From NCBI RefSeq assembly GCF_910592395.1, contig NC_088324.1, positions 14,658,953 to 14,722,952 of the forward strand: a stretch of 64,000 bases of DNA, written 5' to 3'. The stretch comes from Lineus longissimus. Lineage: Eukaryota > Nemertea > Pilidiophora > Heteronemertea > Lineidae. Shown in pieces: positions 23,776-35,976 of this stretch. Below the pieces are notes generated by a model, which saw only the letters and a list, made by a program, of their open reading frames with translations, was not told the origin of the DNA and did no database searches. Numbering within the stretch: the first letter of the stretch is position 1; each line of letters opens with the position of its first letter. The position numbers and the translations under genes were made by a program.

Positions 23776-25884
23776 TTACAGTATGGACTCATTCAGTTGA
23801 TTCATCACCTGAGAGACCCTTTTAACTTTCTCTAAGATTCTTTCACGGTCTGTCTGAAGCAAGTTCTGTCCAAATTTCTGCATGAATTTATCAGGGTGCC
23901 ATCGAACCTGTTGAGAACGCAAATACTTTTTTCGAAGAGTCGTTTCCTCCTCGCCAAAATCACAAAACAGAAATTCCCGGACAATATCGGGTGAGTTTGA
24001 CAAGCCATCAGGCCAAGGGATATCTGAAAATGACATATGCATTCCGTTTTTGATTTCTGAAAATATGTCTGTCCATTTTTGTTCGTAAAGTTTCTTTTTC
24101 AAAATGGCACCCTGTTGCTTTCTTTCCTGCATCTTCTTTTTCATCTTTTCCTGGTACAGTTCATGATCCTTTTCAAGCTTCTTTTGAAATTCTCTTGCTT
24201 CCTGATCCTTGTCTTCAACTTTCTGTTTTGTCGCCCCACTGTTGGCACCACCTACAACATTTTGCCAGTATTTTGCTTGTTTTTCAAATCGGATTCGATC
24301 GACCCAATCTTCATATGTTTCTTCATCTCGGTCTTGGTAGTAATCTGAAAAGTCAATCATCAAGACATTGAAGAGGAAATGAGTCAACACCTTATTGCCT
24401 CCGTACTCAAGCTCGAGTCCTTGTTCATCGCCAAAGCCTACTTCCTAACTTGACCTCGGCTCTAAAATGAATATTTTTTCAGCTTGGTGAGAAGATGGGA
24501 TAGAGTTCCAGGTTTTAAAAAACAGCCTCTACAATCCAAACGACATTGGACCTATGCACCAAGTTGCTCCCAAATGACTATGGCACAAAGCCATTACATT
24601 ATTGACAAAATCTGTAGCATTCATGAAACAACACAGAATTATTGGCCAGTTCCTCACTAGTGGATTCAAATATATTCTTACCTTCTTCATAAGAAGCCCA
24701 GGCTCCGTATTCATGGTCCACTTCATCTCTGAGTTTTCGTTGCCATCTCTCCTCTGCAGTGGATTCATCACTGCTCTCAGAATCTAGACAGTTCAGCTGA
24801 AAGGAATGAAGTAATAGTAATGTTCAGCAATCCTAGTGTCCCGAAAAAGATCATGTTGCTAATCATACTGAAAGTACTAAAAGTGTTTCCTATCTTACTA
24901 ATCTATGTCTTTCTTTAGGATAATCCCGAAGACCAATAAGAAACAAACCTCATATGTTTGTGAAGATTTCAGTCCATCTTCATAAATCTGTACCAGTCTA
25001 CGGGCAGAATCACCACATTTGTTCCTGATCCTAAGAGCCTCTGGACATTTGAGCATCAGCGGCTGAACAAGATCCTGAAATGCTGGAAGAGAAATACACC
25101 TTTTATCTTGAAAGTTATTGGAAAGGAGCAGGGAATGGTTACATCTACTCTTCATTTTTACGATGTTGTCATTATGGACTATACAATTGCCCTGAAATGT
25201 AACAGCTCTCACCATATTTTTCTCCAGCAATGGCCCTCTTTGCAGCTAAATGCAAAGCTGTGTCACCATGCTCATCTCCTAGTGATGCATCAGCGCCCTT
25301 TTTCAGCAGGTATCTGCAAAGAAAGATGATTGATTGAAGATTGAGCTACTTCTTAATCTTTGTAGTTTCTGTTCTGGAGGACCGGACCTACTTTGGTGCA
25401 GAAAACTTGTGGAAGCTTAATCAAGGGAAATACCAATGACAATGAATGTCTCATTGATATTGATGTCAGAGAAATGGTTTCAGTCATGACTCAAACTTGG
25501 CCCCGTCTCGTGTCTTTGGACGATGGAGTCGCTGGGCAAATTACCCGACAAATCTGAGACCGAGATATCATCATCATGTATATCGGATATATTCACAGCC
25601 GATTTAGCTACCCGTATGGCCCCTAGCTAGCCAGGTCACTTCTAGCGATGTACGCACGGTATTTTCAGCCAGCATTCTTGACACAGCAGTTTAACAAAAA
25701 ATATTTACCGTACAACATCATCCCTGCCCTTCACGCAAGCAAGGTGAAGAACAGTTCTTGATTTGTCACTTTCAACTATTCTGTTCACCTTCAGGCGGTG
25801 TTTTCGGATGTAAGACCTTATTTTTGAGAGGTCTGCATCTTCCAGCAACTTTTTTAGTTTCTCCTCTCTTCTTTTGTTGCCCAT
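23776..25884 (-). CDS. NFKBIL1: NF-kappa-B inhibitor-like protein 1 (ankyrin-repeat protein)
   Basis: Five minus-strand exons join in phase to 364 aa: 25709-25884, 25213-25313, 24949-25082, 24682-24796, 23776-24344. A second ATG lies one codon upstream, at 25885-25887. Ankyrin repeats span roughly residues 40-130 (TVLHLACVKGRDDVVRYLL, DTALHLAAKRA). A glutamate/lysine-rich coiled region follows, around KKLEKDHELYQEKMKKKMQE. The C-terminus is J-domain-like, with WHPDKF (H325-P-D) preceded by YLRSQQVR, as known for this family. The human protein is of similar length (about 380 aa). The family is linked to NF-kB and mRNA-processing regulation; the exact biochemistry is not settled and cannot be read here. 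All splice sites are GT-AG. Confidence 0.92.
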
Positions 25885-25887
25885 CAC

Positions 25888-27608
25888 ACACCATCAGACA
25901 GTTCAGGAAGCCTAAAAAGCTCAAAATTATTGAAAATCTAAAAATTTCTCATTTCATGGTGGCTGACATCTTGAAAAGCGAAACACCAAAGAAACTTTTA
26001 GCTTGGGATGATTTCTTGTAAAAGTTTTAAAGAGTTTAGTGTATTTAAAAGGACACAAAAACACAGGATAAATATCAAAATAGTTGCCCAAATTTATATT
26101 ATCTGAGATAATAGTCTAGTTAAACCACATTTGCTAATTTCTCAAAAACCTCGCTAGCAGTGCACCGGGAACGAGGGTGTTTCGTGAATTGCGGTTGTTT
26201 GGCTCCCTGACCTATTCGCCCCCAGTCGTTTCGCTCCAAATTGATGTCGTTTTGCTCTTCTAGCTGGTTATCTGGTCAGGTTGGGAAGACATTGACACAA
26301 CCTTCAAAGGGTCCTTTAGCTGTACAAGACAACATTACGCTTGCGTTATACATCAAGACAACTGATTTGGTTGTACCGTGGTAATCATCTCACAAAGACG
26401 GACAATGGAACAACCAACCTCTGTCAGCTGGTTCCTGTTCCATTAACGCCCGATGAACACCAGCCCCAGGACCAAATGCACCAGGCCCAGTATCATTGTA
26501 TAGTCTTGCCCCGAGTACAACCATCTTGACCCTCCGATCAATGTATTGACATTACTGAGCTTTACAGACACCGGGCGTCTAGTATGGGCGGAGGTAACGG
26601 AGGCACTACCGCTTGAAGTTCAGTATGGAGTACAACACACAGGCACTCTAGAACTCCTGATTCAGACGAATGAGGCGTACTACTTGGGACCACAGTTATC
26701 TTAGAAGACTGGTGAATCCTCCCAAAGTCCTTTTTCTCATGCAGAACGTGCCACCAAAAATACATCAATATAGCCAGGTCAGGACCAGGCTTGGCCCATG
26801 GTGGCTCACTGACGGAGATTGGGCAGCCAGGTGTGGGCCAGGTCACATTTTTCCTAAGGGTGGATACAAGGCCCACCCAGTAGAAACATGGTGCACTACG
26901 TTGGGAGAATACACGACTCGAATACACAACTAGGTCAGACAGAGTACGCATGGTGAAGGGGCATGGCACATCCAGCAAAGACTTGGAACACTCTCAGGCA
27001 ACATGGCGAGCAATGGAGGGGAGGGCACATCCAGAAGAGATATGGTGCATTACTGTCTCGTTGCATTTGCAAGAACGTGTTTAGAAAAAAAATGCATTGG
27101 GAATTCACCAGTTTGTTTGCATAAGAAATACATATACATGCCATACAGCAAGTCAACAAAGAAAAATGCGTCATATTTTGTATAACCTACGTGTTTAAGA
27201 TGCAGGCAGATTGTCTTATTTTAATTTTCGGCACCACACCATTGTTTGTTTCACTCAAGTAGAAATTTCGGGTATTTTTCGTTTGTGGTAAATTAGAGTT
27301 TTCAGGGTTGTTTCACTGGAGATGACTACCATTGCACGCTGGTGGAAGTCTCCGGAGAAACTTGATCCCCAGGCAGAGCACTGGTGTCAGAAAAAGATCT
27401 GGCGTACCATGAAAAACTCTGGCCTTTTGGGGTCCCTCACCTGTTCGTCAGCCTTGTGTGTGACCAGGCATGCCATCCGTGTTCCAGATGAACTGGCACA
27501 TGGCCCAACCCTGGTCCTGGGAACACAACCTGGCCGTGATGGCATACTTTCTCTGGCAAGCCTCGGTCCTCATCTGGCATACCCCCCCCCCCCTCACCAA
27601 TGGTTGAC
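25888..27608. other. Gene-poor upstream flank of NFKBIL1
   Basis: This is the 5' side of NFKBIL1 and probably includes its promoter. A minus-strand 138-codon frame at 26562-26978 and several others show no domain, signal or splice logic. A C tract occurs at 27582-27593. I assign no gene. Confidence 0.4.
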
Positions 27609-27712
27609 ATGAATAAAGACCAGCAAATGCTTTTACTTCAATTTTGTACAGAGAGACCAAGTGTAAATGTACATGGAGTTTTAGATAAAAGCATTTACTA
27701 CTCTTTATTCAT
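27609..27712. repeat. Short foldback element, 28-bp arms
   Basis: The left arm 27609-27636 (ATGAATAAAGACCAGCAAAT...) and right arm 27685-27712 are inverted copies with about four mismatches around a 48-bp spacer. No coding. Possibly a MITE remnant. Confidence 0.65.
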
Positions 27713-27822
27713 ATCACCCATTGTCTTGCTGCAACTGGGCCAATCATGGCACGTATGAACGCGAACGAGATTTGTTAGATTTGTCTGAATAAATCAAATG
27801 ATTCTTTTGATGTGATATTCCA

Positions 27823-29665
27823 GCAGAGACTGATTTGGCCTGGCTGTGACCGTCTCATCTCTCTCACCTTGTCAGCACGGTCGAGCAGCCAGGACTGATT
27901 CGGCCTGACTGTGACTGTTTCATCTCTCTCACCATGTTGACAACTTGGCAGAGCAGCCAACAAGACTGATGTGGCCTGGCTGTGACTGTCTCATCTCTCG
28001 CACCATGTTGACAACTTGGCAGAGCAGCAAACAAGACCGATGTGGCCTGGCTGTGACTGCCTCATCTCTCCCATCATGTTGCCAACGCGGTGGAGCAGCA
28101 AAGACTGATTTGGACTGGCTGTGACCGTCTCATCTTTCTCACCATAATTATTGTCAACACGGTGGAGCAGCCAGAACTGATTCGGTCTGGCTGTGACTGC
28201 CTCATCTCTCTCACCATGTAGACAACTTGGCAGAGCAGCCAAGACTGATTTGACCTGCCTGTGACTGTCTCATCTCTCTCATCATGTTGTCAACACAGTG
28301 TAGCAGCCAGGACTAATTCGGCCTGGCTATGGCCGTTTCATCTCTCTCATCATGCTGTCAACACAGTGGGGCAGCCAGGACTGATTCGGCCTGGCTGTGT
28401 CTGTCTCATCTCTCTCACAATATTAACAACTAGGCAGTGCGGCGAAGACTGATGCAGCCTGGCGGTGACTGTCTCATTTCTCTCACCATATAGACACCTT
28501 GGCAGAGCAGCCAAGACCGATTTGGCCTGGCTGTGACTGTCTCATCTCTCTCATCATGCTGTCAACACAGTGGGTCAGCCACGACTGATTCGGCCTGGCT
28601 GTGACTGTCTCATCTCTCTAACCATATTAACAACTTGGCAGAGCAGCGAAGACTGATGTGGCCTGGCTGTGACTGTCTCATCTCTCTCACCATGTAGAAA
28701 ACTTGGCAGAGCAGCCAAGACTGATTTGGCCTGGCTGTGTCTGTCTCATCTCTCTCGCTATATTAACAACTAGGCAGTGCGGCGAAGACTGATGCGGCCT
28801 GGCTGTGACTGTCTAATCTCTCTAACCATATTAACAACTAGGCAGTGCAGCGAAGACTGATGTGGCCTGGCTGTGACTTCCTCATCTCTTTCACCAGGTA
28901 GACAACTTGGCAGAGCAGCCACGACTGATTTGGCCTGCTGTGACTGTCTCATCTCTCTCACAATATTAACAACTAGGCAGTGCGGCGAAGACTGATGCAG
29001 CCTGGCTGTGACTGTCTCATCTCTCTCACCATGTAGAAAACTTGGCAGAGCAGCCAGAACTGATTCGGCCTGGCTCTGACTGTCTCATCTCTCTCGCCTT
29101 ATTAACAACTAGGCAGTGCGGCGAAGATTGATGCGGCCTGGCTGTGACTGTCTCATCACACGCATCATGTTGTCAACGCGGTGGAGCAGCCAGGACTGAT
29201 TCGGCCTGGTTGTGACTGCCTCATCTCTTTCACCATGTTGACAACTTGGCAGAGCAGCCAAGACTGATTTGGCCTGGCTGTGACTGTCTCATCTCTCTCA
29301 CCATAATTATTGTCAACACGGTGGAGCAGCCAGAACTGATTCGGCCTGGCTCTGACTGTCCCATCTCTCTCGCCTTATTAACAAATAGGCAGTGCGGCGA
29401 AGATTGATGCGGCCTGGCTGTGACTGTCTCATCATTCGCATCATGTTGTCAACGCGGTGGAGCAGCCAGGACTGATTCGGCCTGGTTGTGACTTCCTCAT
29501 CTCTCTCATCATGTTGTCAACACGGTGGAGCAGCCAGGACTGATTCGGCCTGGCTGTGACTTCCTCATCTCTCTCACCATGTTGACAACTTGGCAGAGCA
29601 GCCAATGGCTGTGACTGTCTCATCTCTCTCATCATGTTGTCAGCACGATGGAGGAGCCAGGACTG
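27823..29665. repeat. Satellite array, roughly 70-bp unit, about 26 copies
   Basis: The repeating unit reads approximately GACTGATTCGGCCTGGCTGT, then GACTGTCTCATCTCTCTCAC, then a CATGTTGACAACTTGGCAGA/GCAGCCA segment. Successive units start about 68-72 bp apart. Units differ by point changes and small indels, and at least two alternating subtypes occur (TTGACAACTTGGCAGAGC versus ATTAACAACTAGGCAGTGCG). Open frames across it are by-products of the repeat. It lies between NFKBIL1 and SPOUT1. Confidence 0.92.
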
Positions 29666-30309
29666 TCAAACAGTTGTGTGAGCTCACTAGAGCTTGCACT
29701 TACATAATAGTGTAAAACTAAAATTTATATAATATATATATATGTATATAAAACCGTCATCGGATGCGCATCCGATATGCCACGAGATCTTTTACCGTCA
29801 ATTCCCTTACCGTCTTCGGATGCGCATCCGATATGCCACGAGATCCGTCACCGTCAATTCCCTTACCGTCTTCGGATCCGATACGCCACGAGATCCTTCA
29901 CCGTCAATTCCCTTACCGTCTTCGGATGCGCATCCGATATGCCACGAGATCCTTTACCGTCAATTTCTCTCTCATCATGTTGTCAGCACGATGGAGGAGC
30001 CAGGACTGTCAAACAGTTGTGTGAGCTCACTAGAGCTTGCACTTACATAATAGTGTAAAACTAAAATTTATATAATATATATATATGTATATAAAACCGT
30101 CATCGGATGCGCATCCGATATGCCACGAGATCCTTTACCGTCAATTCCTTTACCGTCATCGGATGCGCATCCGATATGCCACGAGATCCTTCACCGTCAA
30201 TTCCCTTACCGTCTTCGGATGCGCATCCGATATGCCACGAGATCCTTTACCGTCAATTTCTTTACCGTCATCGGATGCGCATCCGATATGCCACGAGTTT
30301 TTTTGTTAC
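29624..30309. repeat. 343-bp higher-order duplication with 56-bp palindromic tandem units
   Basis: A block starting CTCTCTCATCATGTTGTCAG at 29624 recurs at 29967 with the same order: satellite end, GTGTGAGCTCACTAGAGCTT, an AT-rich TATATATATGTATATAAAA stretch, then tandem units of about 56 bp. Each unit contains the perfect 14-bp palindrome CGGATGCGCATCCG followed by ATATGCCACGAGATC and TTTACCGTCAATTCC. One unit (29873-29880) has lost the central TGCGCA. The palindrome recurs at 29761, 29817, 29923, 30104, 30160 and later positions. Confidence 0.88.
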
Positions 30310-30344
30310 CTCACCGTCAATTCCTATACCGTCATGGATGCCAC

Positions 30345-30458
30345 GAGCTTTGTTCGCGTTGTAAAGGTTTCGGGGATACGACTAATGCATGCGAGCACCG
30401 TCGGCGGAACCCCAAACCGCCCTCTCGATCTATCCGTAAGGACAAATCACTCTCGTGA
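30345..30458 (+). pseudogene. Possible gag-type zinc-knuckle remnant
   Basis: Directly after the palindromic repeats, one frame reads ELCSRCKGFGDTTNACEHRR. The spacing C-x2-C-x4-D-x4-C (cysteines at 30351, 30360 and 30390) matches a nucleocapsid CCHC knuckle, with Asp where His is expected. A basic, proline-rich tail follows before a stop at 30456-30458. No flanking gag or pol sequence is recognisable, so this may be a fragment of a retroelement or chance. Confidence 0.3.
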
Positions 30459-31458
30459 CCGTCACAGTTACGGACTCCGGACCTCCAGACTTTAGAGACC
30501 GAGCTTTTCTTTACCTTACAATTACTGTATACTCGGCGCCTCACTTATATGTGTTGTTTTTTTCACATACATTGTTCTCGTGGTTTACGGAAAAGTAGGC
30601 CTAAAATGTTATAGTGTCTAAAAACAATATTCAGTTAATGGAATTACACTTTTTTCCATTACTGCTTGCTTGATATTGCCCTAACAACTTTTTCATGAAT
30701 CAATTTTGAGCATTATGTTTACAACGTAGTTATTATAGCACGAAATATGAGTCTAAAATGCCAGATACTTGCAACTATTATGTTAATCACTGAAATCTTA
30801 GTGTACTAATTGGTCGCTATAAGCTAGGTGATTGCGCCCCTAAACCAACGTACTGACTACGCTACCTCCCCGGAACTCAAACTTTAACGTGAGTTAATTG
30901 TAATCTTACTCTCCACATACCAAAGTGATTTATCTAGGAATGCAGTTGAACATCACTGAAAACTAACGATGTGTCGATGAGTTCAATGAATCCTTCAATT
31001 CGTTTGATTTTCTTGGCGAACTTACGTCCGACAATGACCCGTTGACGTGTACACCTGCATTGCTATTTGTGTGTAAACAGTTATCTATTTTCGGACGAAA
31101 CTCAGTCCATCACAAACTTGCCTCGTGGCTTCTTCTTCTCAATGTCTGCGAAAAAGTATAATATGATTGGCATCTCGGGTCCCGTGAGGATGACGGGGCG
31201 TGGCAGCCAGTAAAATCACGGGCTGTGGCCGTGGGAATTACGAAGGGGTGGTGTAGAGTATCGCCACAGCAATGCTGATATGATTACTCGTCGTTTCAGC
31301 GGGCATGACTTGGGACATCCAGTGGCGCAGCAGAAGTAGCAACAACTCGCAAAACGGGATCCTTGTCTAACTGGTGAATGGACCACTAAGTTGGTCACCA
31401 TCAAATTAGACCTACAAATATCTTGTTTGGACAGTTTATTTTGAATGCTCTAGCAAAG
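30459..31458. other. Upstream flank of SPOUT1, probable promoter region
   Basis: No supported gene. On the minus strand a stretch at 31112-31157 has a good acceptor (TTTTTCGCAG) followed by an open run ending KKKPRGKFVMD and a stop; it might be an orphan last exon. The 300 bp before 31459 should hold the SPOUT1 promoter, but no clear core element was seen. Confidence 0.35.
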
Positions 31459-34400
31459 ATGAAAAGGAAGGCAGATAGTCAAGAAAAGGAGGAGGTTTCG
31501 GTAAGGATTAAGCGTCGGTGATGGCGAGTGATTCTGATGTCTTATTCGACACTGGCAGGGCCAGGATGCAGGGCCTGGCCATCTTATTTGTATAAAATCC
31601 TCCATCCACGAACAACTGACTAAGGGCCCAGGGGGGTCGGGTGTCAGTGCTGTCTTCTGCATTGATATCTGAACCGGGGTGCAAACTCCCTCATCATATA
31701 TGTTCAGTTCAGGTGTTGGCAATGTCATCTGACAAAATGCCTCAGAGCTTTTGTAAAGTGTTTTACAGTGTTGATCATTTATCTTTTCAGGGCCAAGATT
31801 GGAAAAAATGGAAATCAGAAAGTAAGTGAAGCTCACAGCTCAAGTTTACAACTTTTTTTCACAATTTCGTCCGACACGGTTTGGCCTTGCATGGGCACAC
31901 TGTCTGGAACAGTCTGATTAAGGCTCAGATTCAAAGTATCACAATGATTTGTGTTCATGTGAAGCCACGCTTTCTAATCCTCAAATGACGATGTTACTTC
32001 ATGTTCTTTTTCAGAAAAAGCCGATTATCAAAAATGGAAGGAACAGAAACTGATCAAGAAAATTGAAAAAGAAAGAGAAAAGCATGCCAAGATTGCTGCA
32101 GATAAAGTGGCAGATGAGAAGAGTAAACATAAGGGAAGGAGTTACACTGTCAGCATTGCTCTACCCGGCTCCATCTTAGATAACGCCCAGTCACCAGAGC
32201 TGAGGACATATCTGGCAGGACAGGTGGGTTGTTCTTCTGATATATGGGCTTGAATTTAACCAAGGCCACCTCTTCCATGGCAGTCGGTGCTCTTCAAAAT
32301 GGCCTTTGTGTCATCTGAAATCTTCTTGCATGTACATTTATAACTCGTTATAAACGGTTAGATGTATTCTCAAGTTCTGTAGTTGACTGTGTACATCTTG
32401 TCAAATTTGTGATGTGACTGCCTGTAAAATTATATTGATTTAAAACAGCCTTTGATTCTTTTCAGATTGCTAGAGCTGCTGTTGTATTCAACGTCGATGA
32501 GATAGTTGTGTTTGATGAATCAGGAACATTAGCCAAGTAAGTTTGTACTGGTTTATGGGAAACAGTTACAAAGTGCTTTAATACCCCAACAAGAAGGCTT
32601 GGTTGGTCACTGATCTCAAATCTCAGTAGAGAAAAATGGATTAGGATTGTCATTGTGTTACGTAAGAGCAACGATTACAGGATCACACTTGCTTAGACAT
32701 AAATTGAAATCTTTTATGATTCATTGTTGTTATACGTTATTCTTGCTACAAACAAATTTTCGCGGCAACAATAGTGGTCAATACAGGCAGGGCCTTGGAG
32801 CGAGGCGACGGCGTTGATAAGACGATCAAGTTCCGGTCATGCGCAGGTCGCATGTGCAGAATAGTGTTCAAGGCACATGTGAACCACAACATCACCATCG
32901 CTGCTATCCCAACACAGCGTTAACACAGCAGCAACATAAACCCAATGCAAACCTTGCCAGCGAAGACAATTCTCATACCAAGGTCTACAAACCAGTAACC
33001 CGACTTTTAATCTCCAACTATGTATATATGACTTTATTTTCCCAATAAACTTTTAACCAAAACATACTGCCTCCTCCACTTCCTCAACAAAGCACCCCAC
33101 AGTTGACGGAGACTCCAGAGTCTGCCTGCAGACTCAACCGACAATTCTAGTTGTGTTTTGTTTCTTGTCTCTGATATTAGTAGGACGTCAGACCTTATCA
33201 GCTTTAATCTGTATTTTTCCAGGGGCACAGATGGAAACATTGAAGTAACAGACAGAAGGGGACAATGCAATATCCAGCTGGCAAGGATCCTGCAATATTT
33301 AGAATGTCCTCAATATCTGAGAAAATCCTTCTTTCCACAGCATACTGATCTGAAATATGCAGGTTGGTGATAGTTCTTATGTTACTGTTAACTCTAGGAA
33401 GATCCATGCGACCATTTCTGTTGATTTCATTACTTTCAATTTCACTTCAAAGTAAAAATGTCATTAGTACATCAATTCGAATAAGTCTCAAAAGTTACAG
33501 TTACATTGTACAAACATGATCACCTGGGACCCCTTTAAATATGTAATCATTAATCAACACTAAAATAGAAAAATGTGTGATTGTGATCATTTTTAATGCA
33601 GCAAGGCCTTGTCTGTTGGTGTTTACAGCTAACAGCTATTTTAAATAAAAATACTAAAAACACATCCCTTGCTTTGCAGGCATATTGAATCCTCTCGATT
33701 CACCTCACCACATGAGAGCAGATATGGCATCTCCTTACAGAGAGGGGGTAGTCCTCAATAAGCCAGTCAAGGAGGGGAAGGGATCATTTGTGAATGTCGG
33801 CCTACTGAAAGAGATTCGGATAGACAAGCATTTACAGCACGGGCTTCGGGTGACGGTAAAACTAGACTACCCAGAAAAATTAGGTGGGTTGATCTGATAT
33901 TCTTGTTTTTGTTTTATTGGTGGCTCTTTTAAAAGGCTGGCAGCTTAAATACTTACTTTATCTCTCTCTGTGCTGGTGGCCAGTTCTTGCGCTGTGGAAT
34001 ATCTACAACCATTTTCTAGCAGTACCAGAGAGCACGCCAAAGTCCAGCCAGGGTTTACCCTTGATCTTTGGTGTACAAGGTGATTACTCTACCAACTGTG
34101 CTGGTGGGCAATTCTCTATTCCGGGCTACAAAAAAACGTGATGGGAATGATGATAGCACTACTTAAGTGTATGATCAAGCCAATTTGTATTTTCATCATC
34201 TTATAATGATTCTCTCTCCTACAGAAGGTGCAAAATTAAAAGGTAAAGTTGTTGCACCCTCAGTGCCGCGGACTGACGGTGGACTATACTGGGGTTACAC
34301 AGTGCGGATAGCCAACACTTTAGGGGCGGTATTTGCAGAGTCACCACACAAACAGGGATACGACATGGTCATCGGAACGTCCGATAAAGGGGAGAGTATA

Positions 34401-35049
34401 GATAGTTTCAAGCTGCCAAAGTTTAGGTGAGTTTAGTTATAATGTGCCGAAAGAGAGATTCCGCATGAGGTACTTTAGACTCATAATGAAAAAGTTGCAC
34501 TTGTAAGTCAAATTGTTAAGCTTAGCATAGTTAAGTAGCAATATGTTGTGCTCTTTGTCAACCACTTTATGAGCCACTTTTCTTCTTCATTCCAGTCACC
34601 TATTAATTGTATTTGGAGGTCTGAAGGGCTTGGAGGCGAGTCTTGAAGCTGACCAGACCTTACAGGTGGATGATCCTGGCCTCTTGTTTCAACATTACCT
34701 AAATACGTGTCCCAGCCAGGGTAGTCGCACAATCAGAACGGAGGTGAGTTGGTGTCAGTAAATAAAACAGGAAATCACCTCCTTTGACCAAAAGATTATT
34801 GTAAACCGTGAGATGTTCACAAAGCTAAACGTTGGCAAAATAAGTCTTTTTAGTTGCAACCCAGTGCAGTCTGCATGTTGAGGAATAAATCTTAGGACTC
34901 ACAAGGATCTGCTGTGGTATTCTCCGAATGTAGATGTAAATTAAAACATAATGTTGACTTTGATATTCTTGCAGGAAGCTATTCTCATCACCATGGCAAC
35001 CCTTCGACCGCAGATACACAATGCGCACCAACTTTCAAAAAAATCTTAG
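31459..35049 (+). CDS. SPOUT1: SPOUT-domain RNA methyltransferase SPOUT1 (C9orf114/CENP-32)
   Basis: Nine exons join in phase to 373 aa: 31459-31500, 31791-31821, 32015-32223, 32466-32536, 33223-33362, 33680-33883, 34225-34426, 34596-34743, 34975-35049. The human protein is almost the same length (about 376 aa). The first 70 residues are a lysine/glutamate-rich helix (DWKKWKSE, DYQKWKEQKLIKKIEKE). After it come GRSYTVSIALPGSILDNAQS and FNVDEIVVFDESG, the start of the SPOUT (alpha/beta-knot) fold. An inserted OB-like part follows (KGSFVNVGLLKEIRIDKHL), then the knot with LLIVFGGLKGLEASLEAD and the C-terminal GSRTIRTEEAILITMATL, which corresponds to the SAM-binding trefoil knot. The family is nuclear and spindle associated, and methylates RNA. 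Splice sites are all GT-AG. Confidence 0.93.
32726..33150. mobile_element. Possible solo-LTR-like insertion in a SPOUT1 intron
   Basis: Within the intron between exons 4 and 5, base composition changes to GC-richer sequence (GGAGCGAGGCGACGGCG at about 32798). A TATATATGAC-like box and AATAAA (about 33044) follow, and the stretch runs from TGTTGTTATACG to ACTCAACCGACA, giving TG...CA ends. Clear target-site duplications were not seen. The call rests on composition and order of signals only. Confidence 0.25.
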
Positions 35050-35976
35050 TATTACAAGAGATCGTCTGGTAGGTGGAGCATGTGAATTGACCAATTCGCC
35101 CAATTCGCACTCAGCGCTGCCAACTGTTCTGGATTTTATGGAATTAGTTTGATAATGTGGATGTTGACATCAAAGTTTTCTAAATTGTCCTCGTTAATGA
35201 TGAGTCTGGTTTATTAACGACGTCAGTTTTGAGCTCTGGAGAACTTTTTGATATTAAAGGATGAATGGAGTTCTTTAAAGGAGGAGTAGTGTGATTTACT
35301 GTCAGCTATTTCTAGTGAGTTAGAGTTCTTGTGTTGAGGAAAACAGGAGTACACCTCGGCTGAGAGTATTCTGAAAGTTAGTTGTTTAACTTTCGAGTAC
35401 ATTTTCTGATTAACCTCAGAACATCCCTCTTTACAAGAACTCAGAATTACTCTTCAAATGGCTGTCAGTAATTTGGCATACAACTCCTCCTTTAAGAATC
35501 ATCAAAGTTTTTATAGATCCTGAAAATTACGAAAAGTCGAGTATTTTGAAACTTGCATGGAAGATTTTGGTGGAACAATTGAAGGGCTGGCGGTCACCTT
35601 TGCACAAGTTTTGCCAATTGCATGTGGCCAATATTACTGTCATTTGAGTATCTATTGTGGACAAGATGTAACTATAACACCTGTGAAAATATAGGGGATT
35701 ATAGTGATCAAATTGTACTGAATCAGAGGCAGACGTAATGCTTGTATTTTGTCCACACAATTGAGTTTCTGAAGTATGACAGCAGTATTGGCCTACAACT
35801 GTTCGTTTTGTTTTGTTTCTGGCTTGCTTGCGATGGACTGGCAACCCATCCAGAGGAGTGAACTCCTTGCTTGATTTTGCTGGACAAAAGAACTGATGAT
35901 GTACTTACTCAACTGACCAGAGAGGTCGAAAAGGTTTTAAGTTGATCACAGTACAGCTAAACAACGGCTTGTTTAT
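35050..35976. other. 3' flank of SPOUT1, no gene seen
   Basis: This follows the SPOUT1 stop and probably includes its 3' UTR. An AT-rich, non-coding spacer lies before the inverted-repeat element at 35977. Confidence 0.4.

Noticed and set aside
26562-26978. 138-codon minus-strand frame upstream of NFKBIL1
   Set aside because: Proline- and cysteine-rich without recognisable pattern, overlapped by an open frame on the other strand; probably chance in a GC-richer patch.
27823-30309. CRISPR-like repeat array
   Set aside because: Units are directly adjacent tandem satellites without unique spacers, in eukaryotic intergenic DNA.
29742-30495. Overlapping open frames with repeated RIRYATRSFTVN-like peptides
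   Set aside because: They arise from the 56-bp tandem array, which is not a multiple that preserves one frame; several frames are open at once and no start or splice context supports a gene.
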